DNA from: VXRD01 sp965242535
GTDB taxonomy: Bacteria; Latescibacterota; UBA2968
DNA: 64,000 nucleotides
Assembly (NCBI GenBank): GCA_965242535.1
Contig: OZ251458.1
Coordinates: 4,092,001-4,156,000 of the forward strand
Reading direction: 5' to 3'
Part shown: positions 26,971 to 35,215 of the stretch, in pieces
How positions within the stretch are numbered: position 1 is the stretch's first letter
Layout: the number at the start of each line of letters is the position of its first letter
Made by a program: the position numbers and the translations under genes
Notes under the pieces: model-generated
Told to the model about the DNA's origin: nothing
The model's database searches: none
What the model saw: the letters and a program-made list of their open reading frames with translations, nothing else

Positions 26971-28107
26971 TTAGAACGCCACATAAGGCTCTGATTCGAT
27001 GGGCGTAAATGGCTTGGGCGGGTATTTCGCAAGCACGTCCGATTTCAAATCCACGCCCCAGCCCGGGCCTTCGGGTGGCGTGCAATACCCATCGATCACG
27101 TCGATGGGTTGCGTGAGCACTTCGTTGTAGAGATCGATAGACGACAGAAAAATCTCCTGCATCAAACTGTTGTGAATGCACAGGTCGAGGTGCAGGCTGG
27201 CTATCGTGGAAATCGGCCCATTGGAATTGTGCGGCGCGAGGGTCACGTAATACGTCTCGGCCATCGCCGCGATTTTCTTCAACTCGGTTATCCCACCCGC
27301 ATGGCAGATATCCGGCTGGATAATGCCCACCGCGTTTTGTTCCAACAAGGCGCGAAACCCCCAGCGCGTGTACAATTGCTCGCCCGTCGCGATGGGCACA
27401 TCTACGTCGCGGGCAAATTGCGCGAGTGCTTCGGGATTGTCCCATAAGATCGGCTCTTCCATCCACGCGATATCAAATGCCTCCAAGTGCCGTGCGACCC
27501 GCCGCGCGCTCCAGATATTCAGCCGTGCGCGAATGTCGATCCCAATTTCGATCTGTGGCCCGACCGCCTCTCGCACGGCTTCTACGAGCGCGACCCCGTG
27601 CTCGATGCGTTCGATCTTTGCCACTTGCTCGCCGCCAAACGGATAAAATTTCAACGCCTTATAGCCCTGGTCCACCACCTTTTTCGCCTCTTCGGCGATC
27701 CCCCGAGGCGTCATGCCTCCCCGCGGCCAGCCATTGGCGTACATGCGGATTTTATCGTGCGACTTGCCGCCGAGCAACTCGTACACCGGCACGCCCAAGG
27801 CTTTGCCCTTGATGTCCCACAACGCCAGATCTATCGCGCTGATCGCGCTCGTGGTCACCGGCCCGCCAGACCACGTCACGCGCCGATACAGGGATGTCCA
27901 CAACCGCTCAATTTCAAACGGGTCTTTGCCGATGAGAAACCGCTTAAACGCCCCAAATTCCGCCATCAACCCCTCGTCCTTAAACTGCAAACTGGCCTCG
28001 CCCAAGCCGTAAATGCCCGCATCGGTCTCGATTTTGACGAATGTCCAGTTCGTCCCACCCTGCCCAGGCGTGCCCATCCGAATCACGTGCAGGTCGGTAA
28101 TTTTCAT
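26971..28107 (-). CDS. Enolase-superfamily sugar-acid dehydratase (galactonate dehydratase-like)
   Basis: The 378-residue product has the mandelate racemase/enolase layout: an N-terminal capping domain, then metal ligands Asp (GIDIRARLN), Glu (WMEEPI) and Glu (ATGEQLYTR), and the catalytic His in LAPHNSNGP. This residue pattern is closest to D-galactonate-type dehydratases, which convert aldonates to 2-keto-3-deoxy acids. The ATG overlaps the stop of the upstream antitoxin gene as ATGA. Substrate remains uncertain in this promiscuous family. Confidence 0.85.
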   Translation of the reverse strand: MKITDLHVIRMGTPGQGGTNWTFVKIETDAGIYGLGEASLQFKDEGLMAEFGAFKRFLIGKDPFEIERLWTSLYRRVTWSGGPVTTSAISAIDLALWDIKGKALGVPVYELLGGKSHDKIRMYANGWPRGGMTPRGIAEEAKKVVDQGYKALKFYPFGGEQVAKIERIEHGVALVEAVREAVGPQIEIGIDIRARLNIWSARRVARHLEAFDIAWMEEPILWDNPEALAQFARDVDVPIATGEQLYTRWGFRALLEQNAVGIIQPDICHAGGITELKKIAAMAETYYVTLAPHNSNGPISTIASLHLDLCIHNSLMQEIFLSSIDLYNEVLTQPIDVIDGYCTPPEGPGWGVDLKSDVLAKYPPKPFTPIESEPYVAF

Positions 28108-28376
28108 CTTGCTCTCCTCGTTTGTCCGTGTAGGTACTTTTCCTCGAGATAGCGATAATAATCCTCTTCATCGACTTCAGCCCCTTTCAAAATTCCGACC
28201 AAAGACTCCGTAATCGGGCCGTATTTTGGGCGGGATGGCGGTTGCTCTTCAACTTTTTCCAAAACGCGAAAGTAATCGGCGACGAGTTGTGAAACCGACT
28301 TGCCGCGCTTCTTTGCCTGCGCTTTGGCCCGGGCGATCAATTCATCATCCATCTGCAACGTGAGTTTGGTCTGCAT
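28104..28376 (-). CDS. DUF6364-type antitoxin-like protein, second tandem copy
   Basis: The 90-residue product starts MQTKLTLQMDDELIARAKAQ and continues AKKRGKSVSQLVADYF, a ribbon-helix-helix protein of the family that pairs with PIN-domain toxins. It is nearly identical to the gene at 28448-28696. The two lie 320 bp apart and even share their upstream Shine-Dalgarno region, so this is a tandem duplication. The C-terminus is extended (HGQTRRAR) and overlaps the dehydratase start. No toxin gene follows. Confidence 0.75.
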   Translation of the reverse strand: MQTKLTLQMDDELIARAKAQAKKRGKSVSQLVADYFRVLEKVEEQPPSRPKYGPITESLVGILKGAEVDEEDYYRYLEEKYLHGQTRRAR

Positions 28377-28378
28377 GG

Positions 28379-28451
28379 TGCGCTCCTTTTTTTGGTACAA
28401 CTGGCGATCTCCTATCGGCAACGCCTTATCTGTATCAAAGAGAATTTTCAT
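28379..28451 (-). pseudogene. Possible remnant of a PIN-domain toxin gene start
   Basis: At 28451 an ATG overlaps the stop of the first antitoxin copy as ATGA, the usual arrangement for antitoxin-toxin pairs. Its first codons read MKILFDTD, the typical opening of a VapC-like PIN domain. After eight codons homology stops and the sequence repeats the upstream region of antitoxin copy 1. The duplication therefore appears to have cut the toxin off. The evidence is short, so this is tentative. Confidence 0.4.
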
Positions 28452-28696
28452 CGGTACTTTTCCTCGAGATAGCGATGGTAATCCTCTTCATCGACTTTTG
28501 CACCTCGCAATGCCCCTTTCAAAGACTCCGTAATCGGGCCGTATTTTGGGCGGGATGGCGGTTGCTCTTCAACTTTTTCCAAAACGCGAAAATAATCGGC
28601 GACGAGTTGTGAAACCGACTTGCCGCGCTTCTTTGCCTGCGCTTTGGCCCGCGCGATCAATTCATCATCCATCTGCAACGTGAGTTTGGTCTGCAT
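28448..28696 (-). CDS. DUF6364-type antitoxin-like protein, first tandem copy
   Basis: The 82-residue ribbon-helix-helix-type protein has the N-terminal strand KLTLQMDDELI and helix pair KSVSQLVADYFRVLEK, then an acidic C-terminus (VDEEDYHRYLEEKYR) likely to bind a toxin. The start at 28696 follows AAAGGAGCGCACC. Only a short toxin-like fragment remains downstream, so the gene is probably an orphan. Confidence 0.75.
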   Translation of the reverse strand: MQTKLTLQMDDELIARAKAQAKKRGKSVSQLVADYFRVLEKVEEQPPSRPKYGPITESLKGALRGAKVDEEDYHRYLEEKYR

Positions 28697-28746
28697 GGTG
28701 CGCTCCTTTTTTTGTGTACAACTGGCGATCTCCTATCGGCAACGCC

Positions 28747-30735
28747 TTATTCTATCGCCACGAGCTGATTCATCTCGACCTTTGGCACGGCGAACGACAC
28801 GCGCCCGTTGGCAACTTCAAAATCGAGATCCTCATTTTCCGGCGCGAGATACACGCGGGACACGGCGCGATCCGTTTTCAGCGAGACCGCGACATCGTAC
28901 AGGGGAACGATATCTTCGATCACTTCGGTATCGCCCCGCTTGATGGGATTGGCGTACATCAAATGCACGATCAGCCGATCTCCGGCTTGCGGTTGCCGCG
29001 TCACCGTTGCGCGGCCGCACGACGGCAGGGACACCTGCAACAGGGGATCATCGTAGAGCAAATCGATACAATTCTTCACCAAATCGCGGTGCAACTGCAT
29101 GCCCTGATCGTCATAGACGCGGAAAATCGGTTGTGCAATGTGAATGACATGGCCCTTGCGAATCGCCGCGGGCCAACCCGCATCGCCCTCAAACGGCGTG
29201 TTCCGATGGGAACAGAATCTGTCGTAAGTCCGGTTGAAATACGGTTTCCACGCTTCCGCGAGCACGTCGCCATCGGTCGCTTTTGTCGCCACGCCAGACT
29301 CGTACACCAAGAACGGCGTCCGCACCAAATTCGCGGCGATCGCGTCTTTGACCACCACGTATTCCACATCGTAGGGAGATGGCCCGACATAATCCGCGCC
29401 GATATCGTACGCAAAACCCCGGCCTTTGGGATCCAAGCCGCTCTCGCCCGAGGACAACAACTTGCCGCCGCCCGCCAAAAACGCATCGATCTTCGCCTTG
29501 AGCGCGGCATTCACGCGCACGCTATCGGGCAAAATCAGCAACCGATAGGGCGATACATCCATCGTCTCGTCCAGCATCAAAAACGGAATCTGGTTTTCCA
29601 TCAGCATCAGGCCCGCGCCCACTTCGCTGTCTTCCAACACCGGGTTCTTATGCACGCCCGAGGGGGCCAAAATCGCCACATCGACCACATGCTCGGCCCC
29701 CACCAACCATGGCTCGCGCTCTTCGACGCGCCGATATGCCGAACCGATGATGCGATAGGTCTCTTCGTCCATCTCGCCTTCGGGATGGAGTTGATCGCCC
29801 ACCATGCACCGGCAATTGAGGGAGACGATCTGCCCGACCTCGTATTCCAATGCGACCGGGTTTTTGAAGCCGCCAAACTCGCCCCACATCCGGTGGAACT
29901 TGCCGGTTTGCGCGATCACATTGCAATCGGGCAAATGGGTGAAGTACCGCGCATTGGTCGGAAAGTGATTGTATCCCCACATCCCGGTCGGCAGCGATTC
30001 GATCTCGTGGTGCGACCAGTAGGGATACAAGTCGTGGCGGCCCTTTTTGTCGCTCCCATTGTGATAAATCGTCGCATCCGGATTGCGACTCCAAACGATG
30101 TCCGTCGTCTCGGTCAAATAATCCCTGTACACATCCCGAGATTGAATCGCCCGATCCGCCGCGCGGTCGGGATCCAGCCCTTTCTCTTTCATACTCGCAA
30201 CGCACCTATCGCAAGTGCATTCGTATTCGCCTGTGATATCGAGAAAAATGCCCGAGGGATTGTACATCTCCATCACTTCGGTCAACACGGGCAACACGCT
30301 CGCGTCCATGTAGGGCGTGTTGCAACACAAGCGATACCATCCGCCATGGGGCAAGGGCGTGTGGGGGTGTTTATCGGGCCGCCCCATGTACCCGCCATCG
30401 GGCCTTCGCACGCGCCATTCGGGATGCTCCCGCGCGGCTTTTTCGTGCCATTGCACGGTGATGTACACGGGCATGTTGATATCGGCTTTCTCGGCGGCGG
30501 CCAGCATCCGCCCGACCAGATCGGTTTGCAAGTTGGGATGTTGCATATCCGTTTGCGTGGGGTAATAGCACCACCCGTGATGGCACTGGGCAAAGATCGT
30601 CACGGAATCCACATGCCCTTTTCGCAGGGCGCCGATGAACTGATCCTCGTCAAACTTCCCGCCGACATTTGGGCAGTGTTCCGAGGTGTGAAAATCGAGA
30701 TGAATTTGTCTGTACCGGAGTTTGGCATTCTTCAT
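28747..30735 (-). CDS. Glycoside hydrolase-like protein with beta-galactosidase trimerisation-like domain
   Basis: The 662-residue product begins with a TIM-barrel-like start (YRQIHLDFHTSEHCPNVGG) and contains FLDITGEYECTCDRC near residue 190. It continues with a Rossmann-like trimerisation region (LLILPDSVRVNAALKAKID, FLAGGGKLLSSGE) and a beta-rich end. This layout occurs in GH29/GH42-related proteins of unknown specificity. No signal peptide is seen. The ATG at 30735 overlaps the PhyH stop (ATGA), so the two are translationally coupled. Confidence 0.7.
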   Translation of the reverse strand: MKNAKLRYRQIHLDFHTSEHCPNVGGKFDEDQFIGALRKGHVDSVTIFAQCHHGWCYYPTQTDMQHPNLQTDLVGRMLAAAEKADINMPVYITVQWHEKAAREHPEWRVRRPDGGYMGRPDKHPHTPLPHGGWYRLCCNTPYMDASVLPVLTEVMEMYNPSGIFLDITGEYECTCDRCVASMKEKGLDPDRAADRAIQSRDVYRDYLTETTDIVWSRNPDATIYHNGSDKKGRHDLYPYWSHHEIESLPTGMWGYNHFPTNARYFTHLPDCNVIAQTGKFHRMWGEFGGFKNPVALEYEVGQIVSLNCRCMVGDQLHPEGEMDEETYRIIGSAYRRVEEREPWLVGAEHVVDVAILAPSGVHKNPVLEDSEVGAGLMLMENQIPFLMLDETMDVSPYRLLILPDSVRVNAALKAKIDAFLAGGGKLLSSGESGLDPKGRGFAYDIGADYVGPSPYDVEYVVVKDAIAANLVRTPFLVYESGVATKATDGDVLAEAWKPYFNRTYDRFCSHRNTPFEGDAGWPAAIRKGHVIHIAQPIFRVYDDQGMQLHRDLVKNCIDLLYDDPLLQVSLPSCGRATVTRQPQAGDRLIVHLMYANPIKRGDTEVIEDIVPLYDVAVSLKTDRAVSRVYLAPENEDLDFEVANGRVSFAVPKVEMNQLVAIE

Positions 30736-31700
30736 TTGGACATCCTTTCTCCGCGATAGGGACTGAGATCCATTTCTGGATAGGCGTTTTGAATCAGGTG
30801 AAGTGCCTCTGGCGTGTAAAAGGCGTCGCCTGGGTTGGGCCAGCCGAAGAGACTGCGAACCCTCGCTGTGGTCTTTGTCAAGAAGGGGCGCAGGCGTTGG
30901 CGTTCTCGAATATCTCTCTTTTCCGTGAGCGTCCAAGTGCTGGTGTCTCTGCGTCCTATGGCAAAGAAGAGTACGGCGCGTTGTTTGCGCGGGTCGGCAA
31001 ATGGCTGTGGCGAATGCGGGGTGTGCGAACTGTAAAAGAGTACGGTGCCCGCTTTTCCGGTCGCGGTAACCGGTTCAAATTTGTGCGGGAGGTCGCGAAT
31101 GTCGTCAAAGCGATAAGAGCTGTGCTCTGTGCCGATGGGGTCGCGGATGAGGTCGCCCATTTTGCGATGCGCGCCGGGCAACACGCGAACCGGCGCGCAA
31201 TCCGCGTCGTTATCGGTCAAATAAACCCAGGCTTGGATGTGGCCGTAGCGTTGCCATTCTGGGTGCGGGGGGAGCAGGGGTTTGGCCCAGTCGATGTGGA
31301 AGCCCGCCCATGGATCTTTGGGCGTTCCCCTGTCCAAACGACCGCTGCGGACGTACACAAAGCCGTGGTGGTAGTGCATGTCCGGGGCGTCCAAGAGTTG
31401 CGTCAGCGCGTCCAAAAACGGGTCGTGTTCGATGATCCGATCAATGGCATCGACACCGGTCGGAATGTCGTGAAATCGCGCCCGAGGACCGCCGAAGCTG
31501 CGCCGCCCCTTGGGGCGGATCAATGTCTCCTCGAGTTCTGGATGGGCGTCCAATTCCGCATTAAACGCTTTAAAAGATTTGCCATAAGCATTTTGTTCTG
31601 CGGCTTCCAAGGCGGGTGCGAGCCGATCTTTTGAAAAAAGGTCGGGGACCAAGAGGTAGCCATCTCGCCGATAACATTCGCACTGTTTGGGGGTCAGCAT
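30732..31700 (-). CDS. Phytanoyl-CoA dioxygenase (PhyH) family protein
   Basis: The roughly 322-residue Fe(II)/2-oxoglutarate oxygenase-like protein has the HxD metal motif in GFHIDWAKPL and a distal His in SSHTPHSPQPF followed by an Arg-rich strand. PhyH proteins hydroxylate diverse small molecules. I prefer the second ATG (31700) because AAAGGAG directly abuts the first one (31706). It is coupled to the glycosidase-like gene, which suggests a shared carbohydrate or osmolyte substrate. Confidence 0.8.
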   Translation of the reverse strand: MLTPKQCECYRRDGYLLVPDLFSKDRLAPALEAAEQNAYGKSFKAFNAELDAHPELEETLIRPKGRRSFGGPRARFHDIPTGVDAIDRIIEHDPFLDALTQLLDAPDMHYHHGFVYVRSGRLDRGTPKDPWAGFHIDWAKPLLPPHPEWQRYGHIQAWVYLTDNDADCAPVRVLPGAHRKMGDLIRDPIGTEHSSYRFDDIRDLPHKFEPVTATGKAGTVLFYSSHTPHSPQPFADPRKQRAVLFFAIGRRDTSTWTLTEKRDIRERQRLRPFLTKTTARVRSLFGWPNPGDAFYTPEALHLIQNAYPEMDLSPYRGERMSK

Positions 31701-31720
31701 GGTCATCTCCTTTGCGCGAT

Positions 31721-31842
31721 TTAGTACTCTGTAAATTAAGTTATTCTCAATTTTGATACGTACAAATCAGTACCTGAGTTGCTCGCTTTTCTAAAGCGTT
31801 CGGCCCTAAAGCATAGTGGGTTGCCTTCGATGCGTTGGCTAC
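31721..31842. mobile_element. Decayed fragment of the 410-bp MITE, reverse orientation
   Basis: About 120 bp match the reverse complement of the right end of the elements at 8910 and 13790 (for example TAAATTAAGTTATTCTCAAT and GGGTTGCCTTCGATGC). The outer terminal repeat is missing. It lies just upstream of the PhyH gene start and may carry its promoter region. Confidence 0.8.
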
Positions 31843-31894
31843 GCCTGTGCCTACGGGTGATGGCCGCGGGGGCGACCTTACGGTTTATCTGCGT

Positions 31895-33370
31895 TCATCT
31901 GCGGATGTCTCTCGCCCTCTGCGTATTCGCGTCTATCATCGCCAACAGCGCGTTCATCTGCTCGCGGGTTTGGGATGTGTTTTCGCTGTTGAAAATTTGA
32001 TTTTCCAACGCATCCGTCAATCCCGCCCTTGCGCGTTCCGCACGCAATAGTGCTCTCATGTCGCGCAGTGTCGAGGCGTATTCGGGGTCTTCCGACACGT
32101 CTCGCGTCTCGCTGGGATCGTTTTTCAAATCGAAAAGTTGATAGTGATCGTAGTTGTGGTTGTACCAAATCAATTTGAAATCCCGAGTGCGAACCCCGCA
32201 ATTTGCCAACTCGCCATCCGGATGGATGTCAAAATGCTGGTAGTAAAACGCGGCGCGCCAATCCGCTGGCGCGTTCCCGCTTAGCACGGGTAGCAGACTT
32301 CGGCCTTGGATATCCGCCGGCACGGATTGACCCGCGTACTCCAACAACGTCGGCGCGTAGTCGAGGTTGATCGCCAGATCATCCGCCTGCGACCCGGCTA
32401 CAATTTCACCGGGATAGCGGATCAAAAACGGAACGCGCAAGCTCTCCTCGTACATCATCTTCTTATCCACCCAGCCGTGTTCGCCCTGAAACATCCCATT
32501 GTCAGAGGTATAGATCACAACCGTATTTTCGGCGAGCCCCCGCTCATCCAAATAATCCAAAAGCCGCCCGACATTATCATCGACCGCTGCCACACAGCGG
32601 AGGTAATCTTTGATGAAGTACTGGTAATTCCTGCGCTTTTGCTCCGCCATGGACAACCCCGCGGGCATCTCGTCCCAATGCGTGATATTCCATTGTTCAT
32701 GCACGGTTTCCAGCTTGACCTGCAATGCTTCGGGCGGCACCGGGCTGTCTCCAAATGCGTGGTCAAACGTCTCGGGTTCCGGGATCGTCTCGTCCCGAAA
32801 CATCGCTTTGTGCTTCTCGTCCGGCTCCCAGTTGTAATGGGGCGACTTGAAATGGCACAACAGCATAAAGGGGTTTTCGGAATCGCATCCCGCGAGCCAA
32901 TCCAAGCATTTATCGACCACCAAGTCCGTCGAATACCCCCTGCTCTCTTTCCACACGGGGCCATGCGCGCTGGGCTCGATGAACTTCGGATCGAAATAAG
33001 AACCTTGTCCCCACATCACGCTGTAGTGGTCAAACCCGGTCGGGATGCTGTGCAAGTGCCACTTGCCGACGATCGCGGTCTGGTAGCCCGCCGCCTGCAA
33101 CAGCTGGGGAAATGTCGGCTGTGACCCGTCGAAGATATTCCCGCCAATCGACGTCTGCCCGTGCAGATGGGCGTATTTCCCGGTCAAGATGGATGCGCGG
33201 CTAGGCGAACACAGGGAGTAGGTGACATAACAATTGTCGAGACGCATGCCACCATGGGCGATGCGATCCAAATTGGGGGTTTGGTTGATCCGACTGCCGT
33301 AGCAACTCAATGCCCCTGTGCCGTGGTCGTCGGTCATGATGTACAGGATATTGGGCCGTCCATCTGCCAT
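31895..33370 (-). CDS. Type I (Cys-type) sulfatase, arylsulfatase/iduronate-sulfatase-like
   Basis: The 491-residue product starts NILYIMTDDHGTG with metal-binding Asp14-Asp15. The formylglycine site is CSPSRASILTGKY at residue 54, and GKWHL near 103 and the YTSDNG metal site also fit. It would hydrolyse sulfate esters, probably on polysaccharides. Activity needs formylglycine-generating enzyme, which is not in the window. No signal peptide is seen. Start context is ordinary; the following PhyH gene (33381-34325) is 10 nt away. Confidence 0.9.
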   Translation of the reverse strand: MADGRPNILYIMTDDHGTGALSCYGSRINQTPNLDRIAHGGMRLDNCYVTYSLCSPSRASILTGKYAHLHGQTSIGGNIFDGSQPTFPQLLQAAGYQTAIVGKWHLHSIPTGFDHYSVMWGQGSYFDPKFIEPSAHGPVWKESRGYSTDLVVDKCLDWLAGCDSENPFMLLCHFKSPHYNWEPDEKHKAMFRDETIPEPETFDHAFGDSPVPPEALQVKLETVHEQWNITHWDEMPAGLSMAEQKRRNYQYFIKDYLRCVAAVDDNVGRLLDYLDERGLAENTVVIYTSDNGMFQGEHGWVDKKMMYEESLRVPFLIRYPGEIVAGSQADDLAINLDYAPTLLEYAGQSVPADIQGRSLLPVLSGNAPADWRAAFYYQHFDIHPDGELANCGVRTRDFKLIWYNHNYDHYQLFDLKNDPSETRDVSEDPEYASTLRDMRALLRAERARAGLTDALENQIFNSENTSQTREQMNALLAMIDANTQRARDIRR

Positions 33371-33380
33371 GTCTGTCTCC

Positions 33381-34325
33381 TCAATGTCGAATCCGAATTT
33401 CTCGTTTTGTCAATGTCCGTCCCAAAGCCTCGTCCCAGTCCATGCACGCTTTCTCCTGCGTTGTCTGCACGCATCCGGGAAATTGTCGTCCGCAGATGTA
33501 CATTTCAGGGGTACTCCAGTGCTGCGTGCCTTCGGGGGCCCATTGCCTGTCTTTGATGTGCCGAATCGTCGCCTTCATGTAATGCACGATGTAGGCCCGG
33601 CGGAAACGATTGGATCGGTTGGGCGTGCTGCGGTGCAACAGGGCGTTGTTGAAGAACACCAGCGCGCCCTTTGGCACTTCCACGGGCATAGCGCGTTCTT
33701 CCATCTCGTCTGACACGGTCACCCTTTTTTGGAGCAAATAATCGTCGCTCTCGACCTGGCTGTGATCCACGACCCCCAAGCGGTGGCTGCCGGGAATCAC
33801 CCACAAACACCCGTTCTCTTCATCCGCATCGTCCAATGCCAGCCAAGTGCCGATGGTGGCCTGCTCGATGGCGTCTCCGATGCTGCTGCTGTACGTGTTT
33901 CGGAAATACCACGAATCCTGATGCCACGCAATAGGCCGTCCCGTGCCCGGGGGCTTGAAGAAATACAGATCGTTTGGACAAAACAGGTCGGTCCCCACGA
34001 ACTCTGCCACCGCATCCAACCGCCGCGGATCGCGGATATGGGATCGCACCAACGCGCTGAACGTGTGCAACCGCCAGATGCCGTTCAAGGACGCGGGGCC
34101 AGAAGTTGCACGGGTTTTGACATCGCGCTTCAAAATCACCTGCTTTTGTTTTTCCGTCAACACCGCAGAGGTCTCGACGAGTTCGACCAAATCCTCAACT
34201 CGGTCGCGCAGCGCGTCGATCTCATCTGCGCCAAAGGCATCGAGACGGATGAAGAACCCGTCCCTTGCGTACTTCTCGCGCTCTTCCTCGGTCAAGCCAT
34301 GCGTTTTGCCGTCAACTGCAACCAT
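33381..34325 (-). CDS. Phytanoyl-CoA dioxygenase (PhyH) family protein
   Basis: The 314-residue protein carries the iron site His135-x-Asp137 in AWHQDSWY, the distal His in LLHRSTPNRS and a 2-oxoglutarate-binding Arg shortly after. It differs markedly from the PhyH at 30732. The ATG follows AAGGAGGAGTATTTT. It is the first gene of a minus-strand set with the sulfatase. Substrate is unknown; several uncultured marine phyla carry many such genes. Confidence 0.85.
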   Translation of the reverse strand: MVAVDGKTHGLTEEEREKYARDGFFIRLDAFGADEIDALRDRVEDLVELVETSAVLTEKQKQVILKRDVKTRATSGPASLNGIWRLHTFSALVRSHIRDPRRLDAVAEFVGTDLFCPNDLYFFKPPGTGRPIAWHQDSWYFRNTYSSSIGDAIEQATIGTWLALDDADEENGCLWVIPGSHRLGVVDHSQVESDDYLLQKRVTVSDEMEERAMPVEVPKGALVFFNNALLHRSTPNRSNRFRRAYIVHYMKATIRHIKDRQWAPEGTQHWSTPEMYICGRQFPGCVQTTQEKACMDWDEALGRTLTKREIRIRH

Positions 34326-35128
34326 AAAATACTCCTCCTTTTGGCGAATGTGCGAATCTACGGAACGGGGTATAACGGGTCGTTCTCAAGCCAGTCCATC
34401 AGCGAATCGGTGGGGTGGAGTACAGTCTTGAGTGAAGAACTCCGCGCTGAAGCATCGGGGCTTCAACTTCACTTCAGCGTAGGTTGTGCGATCGACAAGA
34501 CGGCGTTCTAAGCCGCAGAATGTCTTACGGTCTCTACGCGCTGAAGCACAGGGAATTAAGATTGGGCGGATTACTCGTTGCGTTGTAGGCTACGCCTGTT
34601 CGTATCTCCGCGTTTGTCGATGATCTCCGATAAAATAGATATATCTGTCCTGCCGGGCAAGTGCTTACCTAGAAGCCATGCTCCCCGTTCCTTTTTTAGA
34701 CCTCCTCCTTTTGGGGTTTGGGGCGAGGATAGGCACGGGCCTGTCCCTACGAGTTGATGGGGTCGGGCGGAGATCGACCACTTTCTGCCTTTCATCCGCG
34801 CAGTTGTACGCGTCTATTCGCACTTTTCACTTTTGGATCCTTCCCTCTCCCGTCTCCCGTCTCCCCTTGCGTTGTACGCGTCTATTCGCACTTTTCACTT
34901 TTGGGTATTGCCATGTAACAAAATGTTCACCTTCGCAACTCGTTGATTTTTCTCGTTTTTACGGATGGATAGGCGCGTTTGACACGTTCCGTCCCGCCCC
35001 GTCCTGTAAATCGTGATTCGTCCGTGCCCATGCGGGTGCCGAGCGGGCGGTTGCGGCATTTTATCTATCTCCTTGTTTTATCGCGTCTTAAGAATATTTT
35101 GAGGCGTTTTTTTATTTTTTTTCAAAAG
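34326..35128. other. Long intergenic region with dispersed repeats and AT-rich end
   Basis: About 800 bp without a credible gene. It holds a GTAGGCTACGCCTGT repeat near 34583, a degenerate REP palindrome near 34730, a 34-nt exact direct repeat beginning GTTGTACGCGTCTATT at 34803 and 34871 with purine/pyrimidine-rich spacer, and an AT-rich tract from 35085 that leads into the sigma-54-type promoter. Divergent transcription of 34325 (minus) and 35216 (plus) starts from here. Confidence 0.7.
34803..34904. repeat. 34-nt direct repeat pair
   Basis: Identical 34-mers at 34803-34836 and 34871-34904 separated by 34 nt containing CTCCCGTCTCCC, the purine-rich repeat seen elsewhere in reverse. Confidence 0.8.
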
Positions 35129-35144
35129 TGGCATGGTAATTGCA
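35129..35144 (+). promoter_or_regulatory. Sigma-54 (RpoN) -24/-12 promoter for the glycosyltransferase/peptide region
   Basis: TGGCATGGTAATTGCA fits the RpoN consensus TGGCAYRNNNNTTGCW at every defined position, with the invariant GG and GC 10 nt apart. It lies 71 nt before the glycosyltransferase start in AT-rich intergenic DNA. If used, transcription would begin near 35156 and require an enhancer-binding protein. None is encoded nearby. Confidence 0.75.
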
Positions 35145-35215
35145 AAATAATCGCGTGCAGAAATCACCGATGATGTCACCACAGAGATAACGCAGGTCAA
35201 CCCAGAGATAGCGCG

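Noticed and set aside
28714..30759. 681-codon plus-strand frame opposite the glycosidase-like gene
   Set aside because: His- and Arg-rich composition typical of antisense frames; the minus strand has a recognisable enzyme with start site and coupling.
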